Of a stretch of 64,000 nt of DNA, positions 1-10,240 are shown one piece after another. Origin of the DNA: Ichthyophis bannanicus (lineage: Eukaryota; Chordata; Amphibia; Gymnophiona; Ichthyophiidae); NCBI GenBank assembly GCA_033557465.1, contig CM066044.1:190208184-190272183 (forward strand). Direction: 5' to 3'. Each line of letters begins with the position of its first letter. The first letter of the stretch is position 1. The position numbers and the translations under genes were made by a program. The notes under the pieces are model-generated. The model saw only the letters and a program-made list of their open reading frames with translations, was not told the origin of the DNA and made no database searches.

Positions 1-254
1 AAAATTCAGTACAGGACCTGGGAGTCCTTAATGCTGACAGGCCCTGCAATGCCCTGCCCACTGTCAGGTGTCCATAACAGAAAGCTCTGCAAGGGGCAAA
101 GCCACCGAAGGCACCGCTTCCTAAATCTGAGCCTCACTACAGATATTGCAGGGCTCTCTGCAGTGGAGGTTTCAAACCAGTCAAAGGATTTTTGTTAATT
201 TGTTAACAGGAAAGCCATATTAAGAGAAATGCTCAGTTTCCAATAGGGCCTGGC

Positions 255-350
255 AGCACAGGAAGACTTACCTAAGGTCACACGGAGAGTCAGTGGCATC
301 GCCCAGGCCCTTTTCTGGATCTAATGCTTTAACTACCATACCATTCCTCC
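255..350 (+). repeat. MIR-like (CORE) SINE fragment
   Basis: The stretch contains the motif CCTAAGGTCACACGGAGAGT followed about 50 bases later by AATGCTTTAACTACCATACC. These match the well-known CORE-SINE segments 'cccaaggtcacacagc' and 'gctcttaaccactacgc' in order and spacing. It is an old, diverged fragment. The flanks (1-254 and 351-1300) show no gene or repeat that I recognise. Confidence 0.55.
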
Positions 351-1300
351 TCCTACTGGGGGCAGCAAACTCACTGCTATATGCTGAACAGATCTGCAAT
401 GCATATACAAGGACACTTCTCTTTTTTTGCCCTCTCCAAACATAATGCATGATATATAATTGCACCCACAAATGCACATGCACACAAAAGCTGTAATTGA
501 CTTGGAGAAGAAAGAAATATCGTGTACTGCATCTGATCAGACATGCTTGGATGGGGCAAAGTGGAGCGTAGGGCACACAATGGGCCAGACAAACATTTTT
601 TCCTCATCAGTACAAAATGGAGAAACCATTCGATTCATTTGGCGCAATATCTAAGAATCACATTCTTATTTTCTTAATTTAATAGTTCAAGTTAATTTAT
701 TCCTACAACCAGATTTTGGGCATTCTTTTTCAGGCAAAAATCTGATGTTTAAGGTCAAATCTGCAACCACTGAAAGCTTTAGCGGTAGCACAGTTTATAC
801 AATCTTGCCTGCCTACTGGTGGAAGAAGGCTACAATTGTTTGTGATGTGATTCACCAGCTGATCTGGGCTACCACAAATCACACTTTGAATTTTATTCAA
901 AGTTCTAGTTGTGAAAAAGGTGTATGCAACGCTCAGCCTAAGTTCCAAAAGATTTGGGGAGCATCAAACCTTCCTTGGGAAGTTGAAACCATAAGGAGCT
1001 CTTGTAGGACCCTTAACAAGGTCTTTATTAGGAAAATCAGAGGACTTGCACGTTGTACACCAACATTCAACAGTGCAAACAGTTGCGTCTAGCTCCTTCA
1101 CGGGCTTGCAACAGAATTACGCAACCTAAGGCAGTTCTGAGGAATACTGAGAACATTTTCAGCAATGGGCATTCTGACTGTTCTTAGATAATATTTCAGA
1201 TATTATAGACATTTAATAAAATAAATAGTCTACTTATTCAGAGAAGATATACCTTCCTCCGTTAGCACTGTAACTATACTAAACATACTTACATTTTCAG
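351..1300. other. Unassigned AT-rich intergenic stretch
   Basis: There are short open frames on both strands, the longest 115 codons at 745-1092. None has a recognisable domain, splice context or repeat similarity. I see nothing here that I can support as a gene. Confidence 0.5.
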
Positions 1301-1304
1301 AGAA

Positions 1305-1440
1305 GAGGCCATGTTAGTCTGCAGTTGTAAAAACAGTAGAGGCAAGCGGCATCTTATAGACTAGCCAATTTATTCAAGAATCAGCTTTCGAGGACAAGAG
1401 TCCACTTCTTCGGATGCTTGAAGTGCAGGAGGGCTCATGA
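1305..1440. mobile_element. Interspersed repeat of the 'TTAGTCTG...CTTTCGAGG' type
   Basis: The run reads GCCATGTTAGTCTGCAGTTG, then CATCTTATAGACTAGCC, CAGCTTTCGAGGACAAGAG and CACTTCTTCGGATGCTTG. This order matches a short, very abundant repeat seen in turtle and other tetrapod genomes ('gttagtctctaaggtgcc ... agctttcgtgggct ... cacttcatcggatgc'). I believe it is a non-autonomous DNA transposon, but I cannot fix its superfamily or ends. Confidence 0.5.
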
Positions 1441-1795
1441 GTAAATACACATGAAGATGGATGGGGTGGGAGGATGATACAAGGCATTGAAAAGTACAGG
1501 GCAGGTTGTGGAAAGTGAGTGATGACAATAACAGCAGAATAGTTCAGCTAACTGACATTTGTGGAGAGTGAAAGAAACTAAGAACAGGATGATTTGAGAA
1601 TAGTTAAATACTTAAACTCTCAAATCTCTACATAGGTAAGCGGCATAGTAGGCAGGAGGCAAAAATACAGGAGAGTACACCAGTTCCACCACTTCCAGTT
1701 ACTGTAGCTCCTCTCCTTCCTCCCTCAATCCAAATCCTTCCTTGTGAGATAGGAAACATACAGAGGTGAGGAGGACAGTGGTATGAACCAGGCCA
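1441..1795. other. Unassigned intergenic stretch
   Basis: I see no open frame or repeat that I recognise. It abuts the left TTAA of the piggyBac element. Confidence 0.5.
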
Positions 1796-1799
1796 TTAA

Positions 1800-1868
1800 C
1801 CCTGGAATTACCAAGATTTTTTGCACACACTGAATACCGTTGGGGTCATAAATGACCCCACAATGAAT
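1800..1868 (+). repeat. piggyBac left terminal and subterminal inverted repeats
   Basis: The terminus starts CCCTGGAATTACCAAG. A subterminal palindrome GGGGTCATAAATGACCCC lies near 1844-1861. The right end has the same two parts, so they are likely transposase recognition sites. Confidence 0.85.
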
Positions 1869-2048
1869 TTTAATTGTTAACCATGAAAAATTTAAACTAA
1901 ACAGACAAAATATTATTCCGAATTAATTATTTATTATATGAAGGTTAAATGTTTTGAAATTTAATGCTTTATCATAAAATTACATGAAGAAGAGTTGCCA
2001 TGAAAGCAGTTTTTGCATGCGCTTGATGAACACAGTAAAGTACTACAG

Positions 2049-3926
2049 TCATTTGCATGAGACACAGACAATTTCTGAATGTTCTTTGCAAACATTGCGC
2101 TTGCAGGGGATGCAAACTATGTTGCTTTTCTTGTCTTTTTCTCTGGAACAGCAGCGACACCTTGCCCTTTTCTTTGGGATCCCGACATTGCAAACAGCAT
2201 CAGTGGCTTCTTCAATGCTGGAAGAAGTCTCGCTGCAATTTCTCTGAAGCAGCTGCTTTCCTAATTCCAAGAGGAATAGACGACGTCTGTGCTTTGACTT
2301 GGACTGCCATTCTAGATTTAGTGACATCCAAACAATGAAGGCGTTCAAAGCACTGATGTCCAACATGTTGTAGAAGATTTCACTGGCCAGCGTCTTGTTG
2401 TTCGTTTTGTGGTATACGTGTGCAACATTTGATCTGCCGTATCTACTCCACCTTTACTAGAATTATAGTCCAAGATCATGCGTGTTTTTTTGTCTGGACG
2501 TGTGTTATCTACTTCTTCTTGATCATGCAAACTGCTCAGAAGAACAACCACTTTTCCTTTCTTCGGGCAATAGGAAACCAGAGTGGCGTCATCGCGAAAG
2601 ACAAACAGTGAAGTGAATACCTCTCGGCCCTTTGCTGTTAAAAATTCTGGAGGTAATTCTTTTCTGTTCTTTCGAATTGTCTCCAAAAGTGTCATTTGTT
2701 TTTCTAGCAATTTCCGTGACAGGGATAAACTGCAGAAGAAATTGTCAACAGTAACATTTCTGCCAGATCACGTCAATCTTTCAGTGAGTTGCAGCACAAC
2801 CCTTTCACCCTGATTCTGTTCTCTGTTTTGTCCGAGTTCCCTTCCTGTATATACTTGAAGACGTAGAACAAATGACATTGCACTGTCACACAACATCCAT
2901 AGCTTTATGCCATATTTCCCAGGTTTGCTGGGAATATATTGTCTGAATGGAACATGGCCACGAAATGTAAGCAGTTGCTCATCCACGGTAACATTTTCAC
3001 CAGGAACAAAGGCGTCACTTAGAGTTGCTTCCCAGGTATCAAAAACCTGTCTGATTGGAGCAAGCTTATCCACCCTCATTGTTCACGTCTGTTGGTTGCA
3101 TCATCAAATCTGAGAGCACAAGAAATTTGCTGAAAATGGTTATGGGCCATATTTTTGCTGAAAACAGAACGACCGTCTTCAAGGTTGCACAACTGAACTA
3201 TGGATTCATTTTGTGACTTGTACACGCCTGAGAGGATCAGAAGTCCAAGAAAACGTTGAAATTCTCCGTCTGTCAAATCTTTCCAGGTGTCGTCATAAAT
3301 GTGTCTTCCTTGTTTGCTCGTCCACATCATGATTTCATTCAATAAGTTCTTCCTCATGAACAAGTGGAATGCTGCGAGAGGGCCATCAGCATTTCGTACA
3401 GCATACCTTGTAGGACCTTGTTGTACGGGCATGACATTAGCTCTGGCGTATCTTCCAGCAGCTTGCTTTATAGGTTTCCTTTTCCATGATGTGGCATCCT
3501 TAGATACATAGGCTTCAATGGCAACATTTGTGCTTATAGTTGATGACCTCTTAGCTCCTCTATGACCACAACTAAGATTCCTCACAGATGATACTGACAC
3601 CGAGGACTCCTGCCTTCTTCCCCGTCCAGCACAGCCTCGACCTTTGCCTCGACCTGTAACTTGACTCTTTGCTGCAGGCGATATTACTGGCTCAATATCA
3701 GTCTCACATTCACTTGGCGACCAACTGCTGTCACCATCTGAATCATGACTGTCATCATCAGATTTATCGCCCGAACTTGGCTGATATGCTTCTTCGCTTG
3801 CTGAATATGCTGCATCATCAGACGACTCAGAGCCGTCACTGTCAGCATCTCGTTGCAATATTTCTCTTACTTGGGCAGCTGAATAATTTCTCTTACTTGG
3901 GCAGCTGAATACTTCCGTTTTGACAT
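2049..3926 (-). pseudogene. piggyBac-like transposase, frameshifted
   Basis: This would be the cut-and-paste transposase (RNase H-fold DDD enzyme, nuclear) that mobilises the surrounding element. The start is probably the ATG at 3926, encoding MSKRKYSAAQVRE. Next come an acidic Ser/Asp-rich N-terminus (to about 3680), a basic linker, and the family core with RNADGPLAAFHLFM and WKDLTDGEFQRFLGLLILSG. A new frame at 2768-3079 holds VDEQLLTFRGHVPFRQYIPSK, whose Asp is a catalytic-core residue position. Another at 2345-2710 holds MILDYNSSKGGVDTADQM, and one at 2049-2366 holds the C-terminal Cys-rich domain (CRCC, CIPC, CVSC). The frame changes at about 3076, between 2768 and 2710, and near 2350. 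A 26-bp tandem duplication at 3860-3911 also breaks the N-terminus. It is a dead copy. Confidence 0.92.
3860..3911. repeat. Perfect 26-bp tandem duplication in the transposase N-terminus
   Basis: Two exact copies of a 26-base unit lie head to tail, 3860-3885 and 3886-3911. The unit begins ATTTCTCTTACTTGGG. Because 26 is not a multiple of three, the duplication shifts the transposase frame a few codons after its ATG and introduces a stop. Confidence 0.9.
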
Positions 3927-4290
3927 CATAAACAATAACCTAAAATAAATAAACAAAGATAAAGTTGAATAAAACACAAAGCAGTTTTACTATAGGTGTA
4001 CAATAATCATGATGAACGAGCTGAAAGCCTTTAGATTTCATCGGAAATAATGAGAGAATGTATGATATCAATTACAGAAAATGTGTAATTTTCATAAAAT
4101 AAGAGTACAAAAAATAAATGATACATAATTAATGATAAATACCTTTGTCAGCTCAAAAAATTCACAAAACAGCAGATTGTATCACGATCCAAACCGGACG
4201 TAAGCAACTGGAGTCAAAAATGACCCCACTGGTACTCTGTGCTGCAAATCATCACTAGCGTCACCTAGCGGATGAAAATTATTCCTCTCA

Positions 4291-4813
4291 TTGTGCAATA
4301 TAAAGAGAATATTGACATGTGATTCCATCATCAGTGGCATCATCTTGGGAACACAGTTGAAAGGAGAGAAGATAGTCAGGTGCCTCCCAGGCTCTTCAGC
4401 CAGCAAGAACACAAACCACATTGTTGAAGTACTTAGCACAGAACGTGAACACTCCAAACTTGATGTTGTTATCCACTTGGGCACAAATGACCTGGCTAGA
4501 AACAGTGCCTCTATAGTCCAAAAGGACTTCCAATCTCTGGGAGAGAAACTCAGGCCCATTGTTAACACTGTTGCATTCTCAGAGGTTCTTACCTGTGCTT
4601 GGTAAGGGGGCAAAAAGGCTGCATCGCATTAACAGCTTTAATACATGGCTCCAGATCTGGTGCAAACAAGAAGGATTCAGATTTATTGGCAACTGGGGTA
4701 ACAGATGGAACAACAAGAGACTATACTGTGCTGATGGACTACATCTCTCTGTCGCAGGGAAAAGAATCCTAAGTGAAAAATTCAAGCAATATGTGGATAT
4801 GCATTTAAACTAG
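4291..4813 (+). pseudogene. CR1 ORF1 with SGNH-hydrolase (esterase) domain, partial
   Basis: CR1 ORF1 proteins bind RNA, and in many lineages they carry a GDSL/SGNH esterase-like domain of uncertain role. Visible blocks are CDSIISG (block I, usually GDSIIRG, so the Gly is changed to Cys), LDVVIHLGTNDLARN (GTND is block III) and CADGLHLSVAGKRIL (the DGxHL block with catalytic Asp and His). A frameshift lies between 4559 and 4605. The N-terminal part of ORF1 is absent because the insertion is 5'-truncated. ORF2 follows within 135 bases. Confidence 0.82.
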
Positions 4814-4947
4814 AAAAAGGGGGTGACGGTTGTAGAAGGTCAGGCTCTGGACATCACCCCCTGCAAAAGCAGATTAAAATCAGAAACAGCCACACTTTTA
4901 AACAACACAACAAAAACAAGTGGGAAGATGTAGGCAGAACAAAATTA

Positions 4948-7748
4948 ATGCTAAATACACACAAGCCAGGTAAATACTGGAAAGCAATGAGCACAAATGC
5001 TCGAAACTTAGCCAACAAAGTTCTGGACCTAGAAGCCCTAATGGTGGAAATGGATTTGGACATTGTGGCCATTACAGAAACATGGCTAAACAAATTGCAT
5101 GATTGGGATATAATCATACCTATAATCTATTCAGAAGAGACAGAGAAAATGGAAGAGGAAGAGGAGTAGCCTTGTATGTCAAAAGCAATATTAAAGCTAC
5201 TGAAAGGCAGGGGGCATGGGGAAAAGAAGAAGCGCTCTGGGTTGTGTTCGAAAGAGGAGATGGCACTGTCATCCATACTGCTGTAGTCTACAGACCTCCA
5301 ACACAAATTGAAGAGATAGATAACGAATTGATTATAGATATTGCCAAAATAGCCACAAAAGGGGAAGCAATCATATTGGGAGACTTTAATCTACCTGATG
5401 CGGATTGGATTACTCCTTCTGCAAATCTGGAAAGAAGCAAAAAAATTGTGGATGCTCTCCAAGATGCGTTACTTAGATAAATGGTGATGGAACCAACCAG
5501 GGAAAGCTCAACGCTGGATTCAGTGCTCACCAATGGTGATAGCGTGTTGAATGTCTGCGTGAGTGCCCCTGTGAGCAACAGTGATCATCACACGGTATGG
5601 TTTGAGATAAAAGCCAAGGTACAAGCCAATCATAGCAAGCTCAAAGTCCTAAACTTCAAAAACACTGACTTCAATAAAATGGCCGAGTACCTAAAGGAGG
5701 AGCTGACAGGGTGGAAGGAGATTAGGGAAGTGGAATTGCTATGGGCTAAACTAAAGGTGGCAATAAAAGGGGCAACAAATAAATATGTAACAAAAGTAAA
5801 CAAAAACAAGAGGAGAAGAAAACCCATTTGGTTTTCCAAAGAAGTGGTTGCTCAAATAAAGGCAAAAAACACACAGCTTTCGCAAGATTCAAAAGCTCGC
5901 AAACAGAGGAACACAGAAATGAATACAGGATCAAATTCAAAGAGACAAAGAGAGAAATAAGGATAGCAAAATCAAAGGCAGAGGAAAAGATGGCTAATGA
6001 GGTTAAGTGTGGCGACAAAACCTTCTTCAGGTATATTCGGGAAAGGAAGAAGATCAGAGGTGGAATTGCAGGACTCAGAAGTGCTGCGAACGGACTGGTG
6101 GAAAGTGACATTGAAAAAGCAAAATTGCTAGACGAATACTTCTGCTCTGTTTTTACTAAAGAAAATCCTGGAGAAGGACCACCTGTGACTCCCAAATATT
6201 ATAAAAATGGGAATGAAGTAGATACCACACCATTCACAGAAGATGATGTGCTAGAACAACTTGCAAAACTGAAAGTGGACAAGACCATGGGACCGGATAG
6301 GATACATCCCAGGATTCTGAAAGAGCTCAGAGAGGTTCTTGCAGGGCCGTTAAAGGATGTTTTCAACAGATCCTTGGAAACAGGAGAGGTTCCTCAGGAC
6401 TGGAGAATGGCTGATGTCGTACCTCTACACAAAAGTGGTGACAGGGAAGAAGTGTCAAACTACAGGCCCGTGAGCCTTACCTTGGTGGTGGGAAAAGTAA
6501 TGGAGGCGCTCCTGAAAGAGCGAATAGTGAACTTTCTCAAAACCAACAGGTTGCAAGACCCAAGGCAACATGGTTTTACCGAAGGATGATCTTGCCAAAC
6601 AAATCTGATTGAGTTCTTTGACCGGGTGACCAGGGAGCTAGATTAGGGACATGCGATGGATGTCATCTACCTGGATTTCAGCAAAGCATTTGATGCTGTT
6701 CCTCATAGGAGGCTTATCAATAAACTCAGTAGCTTGGGGATGGATCCTAAGATGGTAAATTGGATCAGAAATTGGTTGACTGACAGGCAACAGAGGGTGA
6801 TGGTAAACGGAGCTCACTTGGATGAAGGGAAGGTGATTAGCGGGGTGCCCCAGGGGTCGGTCCTGGGCCCGGCACTGTTCAATGTATTTGTGAGTGATAT
6901 TGCTGAAGGACTGAATGGAAAAGTCTGTCTTTTTGCAGATGACATGAAAATTTGCAACTGAGTTGACTCCCCCGAGGGAGTGGTTAACATGAGGAAAGAT
7001 CTACAAAAGCTGGAAGAATGGTCTAATGCTTGGCAATTAAGATTTAATGCAAAGAAGTGGAGAGTCATGCACTTGGGTAGCAGAAATCCAAGGGAAATGT
7101 ACGTGATAGGGGGCGAGAGGTTAGTATGCACGGATCAAGAGAAAGACCTTGGTGTGATTATTTCTGAAGATCTCAAGGTGGCAAAACAGTGTGACAAGGC
7201 GGTGGCAAAAGCTAGGAAGATGTTGGGCTGCATACAAAGAGGAATAACCAGCAGAAAGGAAGAGGTACTTATGCCACTGTACAAGTCACTGGTGAGGCCT
7301 CGCTTGGAATACTGTGTTCAGTTTTGGAGACTATCTTGCAAAGGATGTAAAAAGACTGGAAACTGTTCAGAGGAAGGCAACAAAAATGATTTGGAGCCTG
7401 CGTCAGAAGCCTTATGAGAAGAGACTTGAAGACCTAAACATGTACACTTTGGAGGAGAGGAGGGACAGGGGAGATATGATTCAGACCTTTAAATACTTGA
7501 AGGGAAATAATGAACAAACAAACCTCTTCCAACGATGGGGAAGCTGTACAACTAGAGGGCACAACATGAAGCTGCGAGGTGGTAAATTGAAAGGCAATGT
7601 CAGGAAATACTTTTTCACAGAAAGGGTGGTGGATGCTTGGAATGCCCTCCTGATGGAAGTGGTGGGGGCAAACACGGTGACGGAATTCAAAATGGCATGG
7701 GACAGACACAGTGGATCCCTTTACAGCAACAGGATAAAATCAAAATAA
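4948..7748 (+). pseudogene. CR1 ORF2 (AP endonuclease and reverse transcriptase), broken
   Basis: ORF2 carries out target-primed reverse transcription. The endonuclease half shows VAITETWLN (about 5065), GVALYVK, the core GDFNLPDADW (about 5380) and SDHHTVWFEI (about 5580). The reverse transcriptase half shows TMGPDRIHPRILKEL (about 6285), YRPVSLT, the block IYLDFSKAFDAVPH (about 6665), GVPQGSVLGPALFN (about 6840) and the catalytic FADDMK (about 6940). The C-terminal part has [11 protein letters not shown] and RKYFFTERVVDAWN. Frameshifts or stops lie near 5110, 5480, 5830-5960, 6590-6655, 6961 and 7315-7417, so it is dead. Confidence 0.9.
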
Positions 7749-7929
7749 ACGGAATCATCTAATTTCTCAACAAATAGGGGTGTCCTACATGGAGTGGTGG
7801 GTTCACCCCTAAACAGGGATGTGGGGAGGGGTGGCGGAGCGGCGGGTGCACCTACGCTTGCCGTTGTGCTGGGCAGACTGGATGGACCGTGCTGGTCTTT
7901 ATCTGCCGTCATTTACTATGTTACTATGT
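7749..7929 (+). repeat. CR1 subtype A 3' UTR and tail
   Basis: A 3' UTR containing GGTCTTTATCTGCCGTC, followed by two TTACTATG units. The same tail appears antisense at 57.25 kb and sense at about 44.18 kb. Confidence 0.8.
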
Positions 7930-7990
7930 GAACAGTCATAAAAAGATTGCATTCTTGAACAACTAGTTTCCGAGATACGCATTGTGAAAC

Positions 7991-8032
7991 TTGCAATGGG
8001 GTCACTTTTGACCCCCATCGGTACTCCCAGGG
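7991..8032 (-). repeat. piggyBac right terminal and subterminal inverted repeats
   Basis: Read on the minus strand, it starts CCCTGGGAGTACCGATGG and then has GGGGTCAAAAGTGACCCC. The outer repeat and the 7+4+7 palindrome pair with the left end. A third, weaker copy of the palindrome (GGAGTCAAAAATGACCCC) sits inside the element at about 4209-4226. Confidence 0.85.
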
Positions 8033-8036
8033 TTAA

Positions 8037-8318
8037 CTGGACTGCAGAAGCTCACTGGAGACAGGATGCAGAAGGAAGCAGGAAAGGCATACAGGGAAAA
8101 GCTGGGGCAGAATTTGGGGGAAAAGGAAAGAAAGAGGCATATGGGAAATAAAGGAAGAAAAGACATGGTAAGAGGCCGGGAAGATGAAGGGTAAACAAGA
8201 AGGGCAAACACCCTGGGTAACATCTTTTTTGTGTTAGTCTGCAAGTACACAAGCCTGAAAGAGAAGGGGGCCACTAAAAGCAACCTTTTCTAGGGGTGCT
8301 ACTTGGTCCCGTGACAGC
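8037..8318. other. Unassigned purine-rich flank of the piggyBac element
   Basis: A GGAA/GAAA-rich stretch with no gene or repeat that I recognise. Confidence 0.4.
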
Positions 8319-9081
8319 CCTGGAAAAGATGAGTATAACTGCCATACTGGGTCAGACCAAAGGTCCATCAAGTCCAGTATCCTATTTCCAACCTTGGCCA
8401 ATCCAGGTCACAAGTACCTGGCAAATCCCTAAAGTAGCCAGTCCCATGATACTTTTCCTCAGGGATAAGCAATGGTTTTCTCCTGGACTACATTTATAGA
8501 CTTTTCTTTCAGGAATTTGTCCAAATCTTTTCTGAGCCCAGCTACACTACCTGTTTTTACCACATCCGCTGACAACGTTTTCGAAAGACTAATTACACGT
8601 TGAGAGAAATAATCATTTCTCCTCTCTTTTTTGAATATACTGCTCTGTAGCTTCATGGTGTTTCTCTTTTTGAAAGAGTAAACAATCGATTTGTGCCTAC
8701 CTGTTCCACGTCACCCTATCATATCTCCCCTCGGGCATCTCTTCTCCAGGCTGAAGAGCCCTAACCTCTTTAAACTTTCCTCATAGGAGAATCATTCCAT
8801 CCCCTTTATCATTTTGATTGACCTTCTCCATACTGTTACTAATGCCACTATATCGTTTTTGAGATACAGAGACCAGAATTGCACACAGTACTCAAGGTGT
8901 GGTCGCACCATGGAGCAATACAGAAGTATTACAGTATTCGTTGTTTATTCTCTGTTCCTTTCCTAATGATTCTGTTGGCTTTTTGGCCATTGCTGCACAC
9001 TGAACAGAGGATTTCAATGTATTGTTTACAATCACACCCAGATCCATCTCTTGGGTGGCAGCTCCTAATGTGGAACCTAGC
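8319..9081 (-). mobile_element. CR1 subtype B LINE, 3' end, antisense
   Basis: Reading the minus strand, it starts in the ORF2 C-terminus. CACATTAGGAGCTGCCACCC corresponds to the segment near 43,320. It ends with the 3' UTR seen here as GCCATACTGGGTCAGACCAA and AGTCCAGTATCCTATTTCC. A longer sense copy lies at 42.58-44.13 kb. It is an old fragment. Confidence 0.88.
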
Positions 9082-9534
9082 ATGAGGGAAAGGATGGAAG
9101 AAAGAAAAATAGGAAAGATCCCAAAGGATAAGAAGATGAAGGAAAACACGGATAAGAGAGAGAACCAGTGAAAAGTATTAGGCAGCTTAGGGAAATGCTC
9201 AGTCTTGTTCCCCCCTCTCCCCTGCCTCTCAAATTCACTTTCAGGCCCCAACATCCCCCCCCCCCTTGAGATTTTGATAATTAAACTCAACAATCATGAT
9301 CCTCCACAACACCACCCCTCCCAGGGCAATCCTGAACATGGAGATCATGAACTTGATAGTCAGTCAGTGTATGAAGAGCTGCCATAAGCGCGTAACTTTA
9401 TTTGTATAATTAGTGATGCTATCCGTTTGACTAGCACCGCTGAATCCATGTCTCTCTGGCAACTGTAACAGCACGTGTCCATTTAAAATTAGGCTTGCTA
9501 TTCAAACGTATGACTGCTAAACATACAGGACCTG
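9082..9534. other. Unassigned stretch
   Basis: It includes a C-run near 9258 and nothing else that I recognise. Confidence 0.4.
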
Positions 9535-9960
9535 CTTTTTGAAAGGCATTTATATGGTTTACAACCCTATAAACCGTGTAGATGCCTTAGATCGGGATAT
9601 TCAATGGCACTTTCATGGTTAGTGCCATTGAATATCCCTTTCTAACTCCCCTATGCGCCCCAATGCTATCAAGTTAGCTTCGGGGCATGTCAGGAGCATT
9701 CTGGGGTGGAGCAGAGGTGGCAATAGGCGATAACCAGGCAGCAGCGAAATTGCATGCTGCCCAGTTAGCGATCTGCGCGGAAAAGATAGGCTCTTCACAT
9801 ATCTTTTCCTCAAACTCTCGCCTATCTTTAAGGCGCAGGAGCTAACCAGGCAGCACACAGTATCACTGCTGCCCAGTTATCTTTGGCAGCTTCCGGTGTG
9901 TGCGGCGATTCAATGCCATCACTGCGGCATGGAATATCCAGGTTAGAGGTGGGTGGGGAG
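9535..9960. repeat. Interspersed 'ATTCAATGGCAC' repeat, copy 1
   Basis: It contains GGATATTCAATGGCAC, GTGCCATTGAATATCC, CAGTTAGCGATCTGCGC and ATGGAATATCCAGG. The segment GGTTTACAACCCTATAAACC has a diverged counterpart in inverse orientation at about 13,650-13,690. The two loci therefore seem to be one repeat family, probably a non-autonomous DNA transposon. The ends are not resolved. Confidence 0.5.
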
Positions 9961-10060
9961 GGCTATGTGCTGACACAGTGCATAACCCTTCGAAAATGCG
10001 CACAGCTCAATATTGGGTCCATAAATATTAGCATCCCCTTTGCCCCTCACCAACAGCAGC

Positions 10061-10232
10061 TAGTACATAAGAACATAAGATATGCCATACTGGATCAGAC
10101 CAAGGGTCCATCAACCCCAGTATCCTATTTCCAACAGTGGCCAATCCAAGTCACAAATATTTGTCAGGTTCCGAAAGAGATACAGATTCCACGTTGCTTA
10201 TCCCACGGTAAGTGGTGGATTTCCCTGGTCCT
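10061..10232 (-). mobile_element. CR1 subtype B LINE, 3' tail, antisense
   Basis: It begins with the antisense tail CATAAGAACATAAGATATGC and continues CCATACTGGATCAGACCAAG. This is the reverse of the 3' end at 41.60-41.69 kb. The insertion is heavily 5'-truncated. Confidence 0.88.
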
Positions 10233-10240
10233 CTAAAGTG

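Larger units (their letters stand above)
4284..7929 (+). mobile_element. CR1-clade LINE, subtype A, 5'-truncated in ORF1
   Basis: A sense-strand non-LTR retrotransposon inserted in the piggyBac element. It runs from inside ORF1 (about 4284) through ORF2 to a 3' UTR ending TTTACTATGTTACTATG, the short tandem octamer tail typical of CR1. Similarity to piggyBac resumes right after, with a stretch leading to the right end. Other copies of the same subtype lie at 23.8, 38.3, 42.3 and 57.2 kb. CR1 elements usually lack clear target duplications, and I see none. Confidence 0.9.
1796..8036 (-). mobile_element. piggyBac-family DNA transposon, both ends present, interrupted by a CR1 LINE
   Basis: The element is bounded by TTAA at 1796-1799 and again at 8033-8036, the target site that piggyBac transposases duplicate. 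Inside these, the ends are inverted: the left starts CCCTGGAATTACC and the right, read on the minus strand, starts CCCTGGGAGTACC. About 40-65 bases in, both ends carry GGGGTCA-N4-TGACCCC. A piggyBac transposase remnant lies on the minus strand at 2049-3926. A CR1 LINE has inserted at about 4284-7929, close to the right end, so the original transposon was about 2.6 kb. The coding strand is minus. Confidence 0.93.

Noticed and set aside
268..1092. Open frames of 64-115 codons on both strands
   Set aside because: No domain, no splice sites of note, overlapping frames on opposite strands; consistent with chance in AT-rich DNA.
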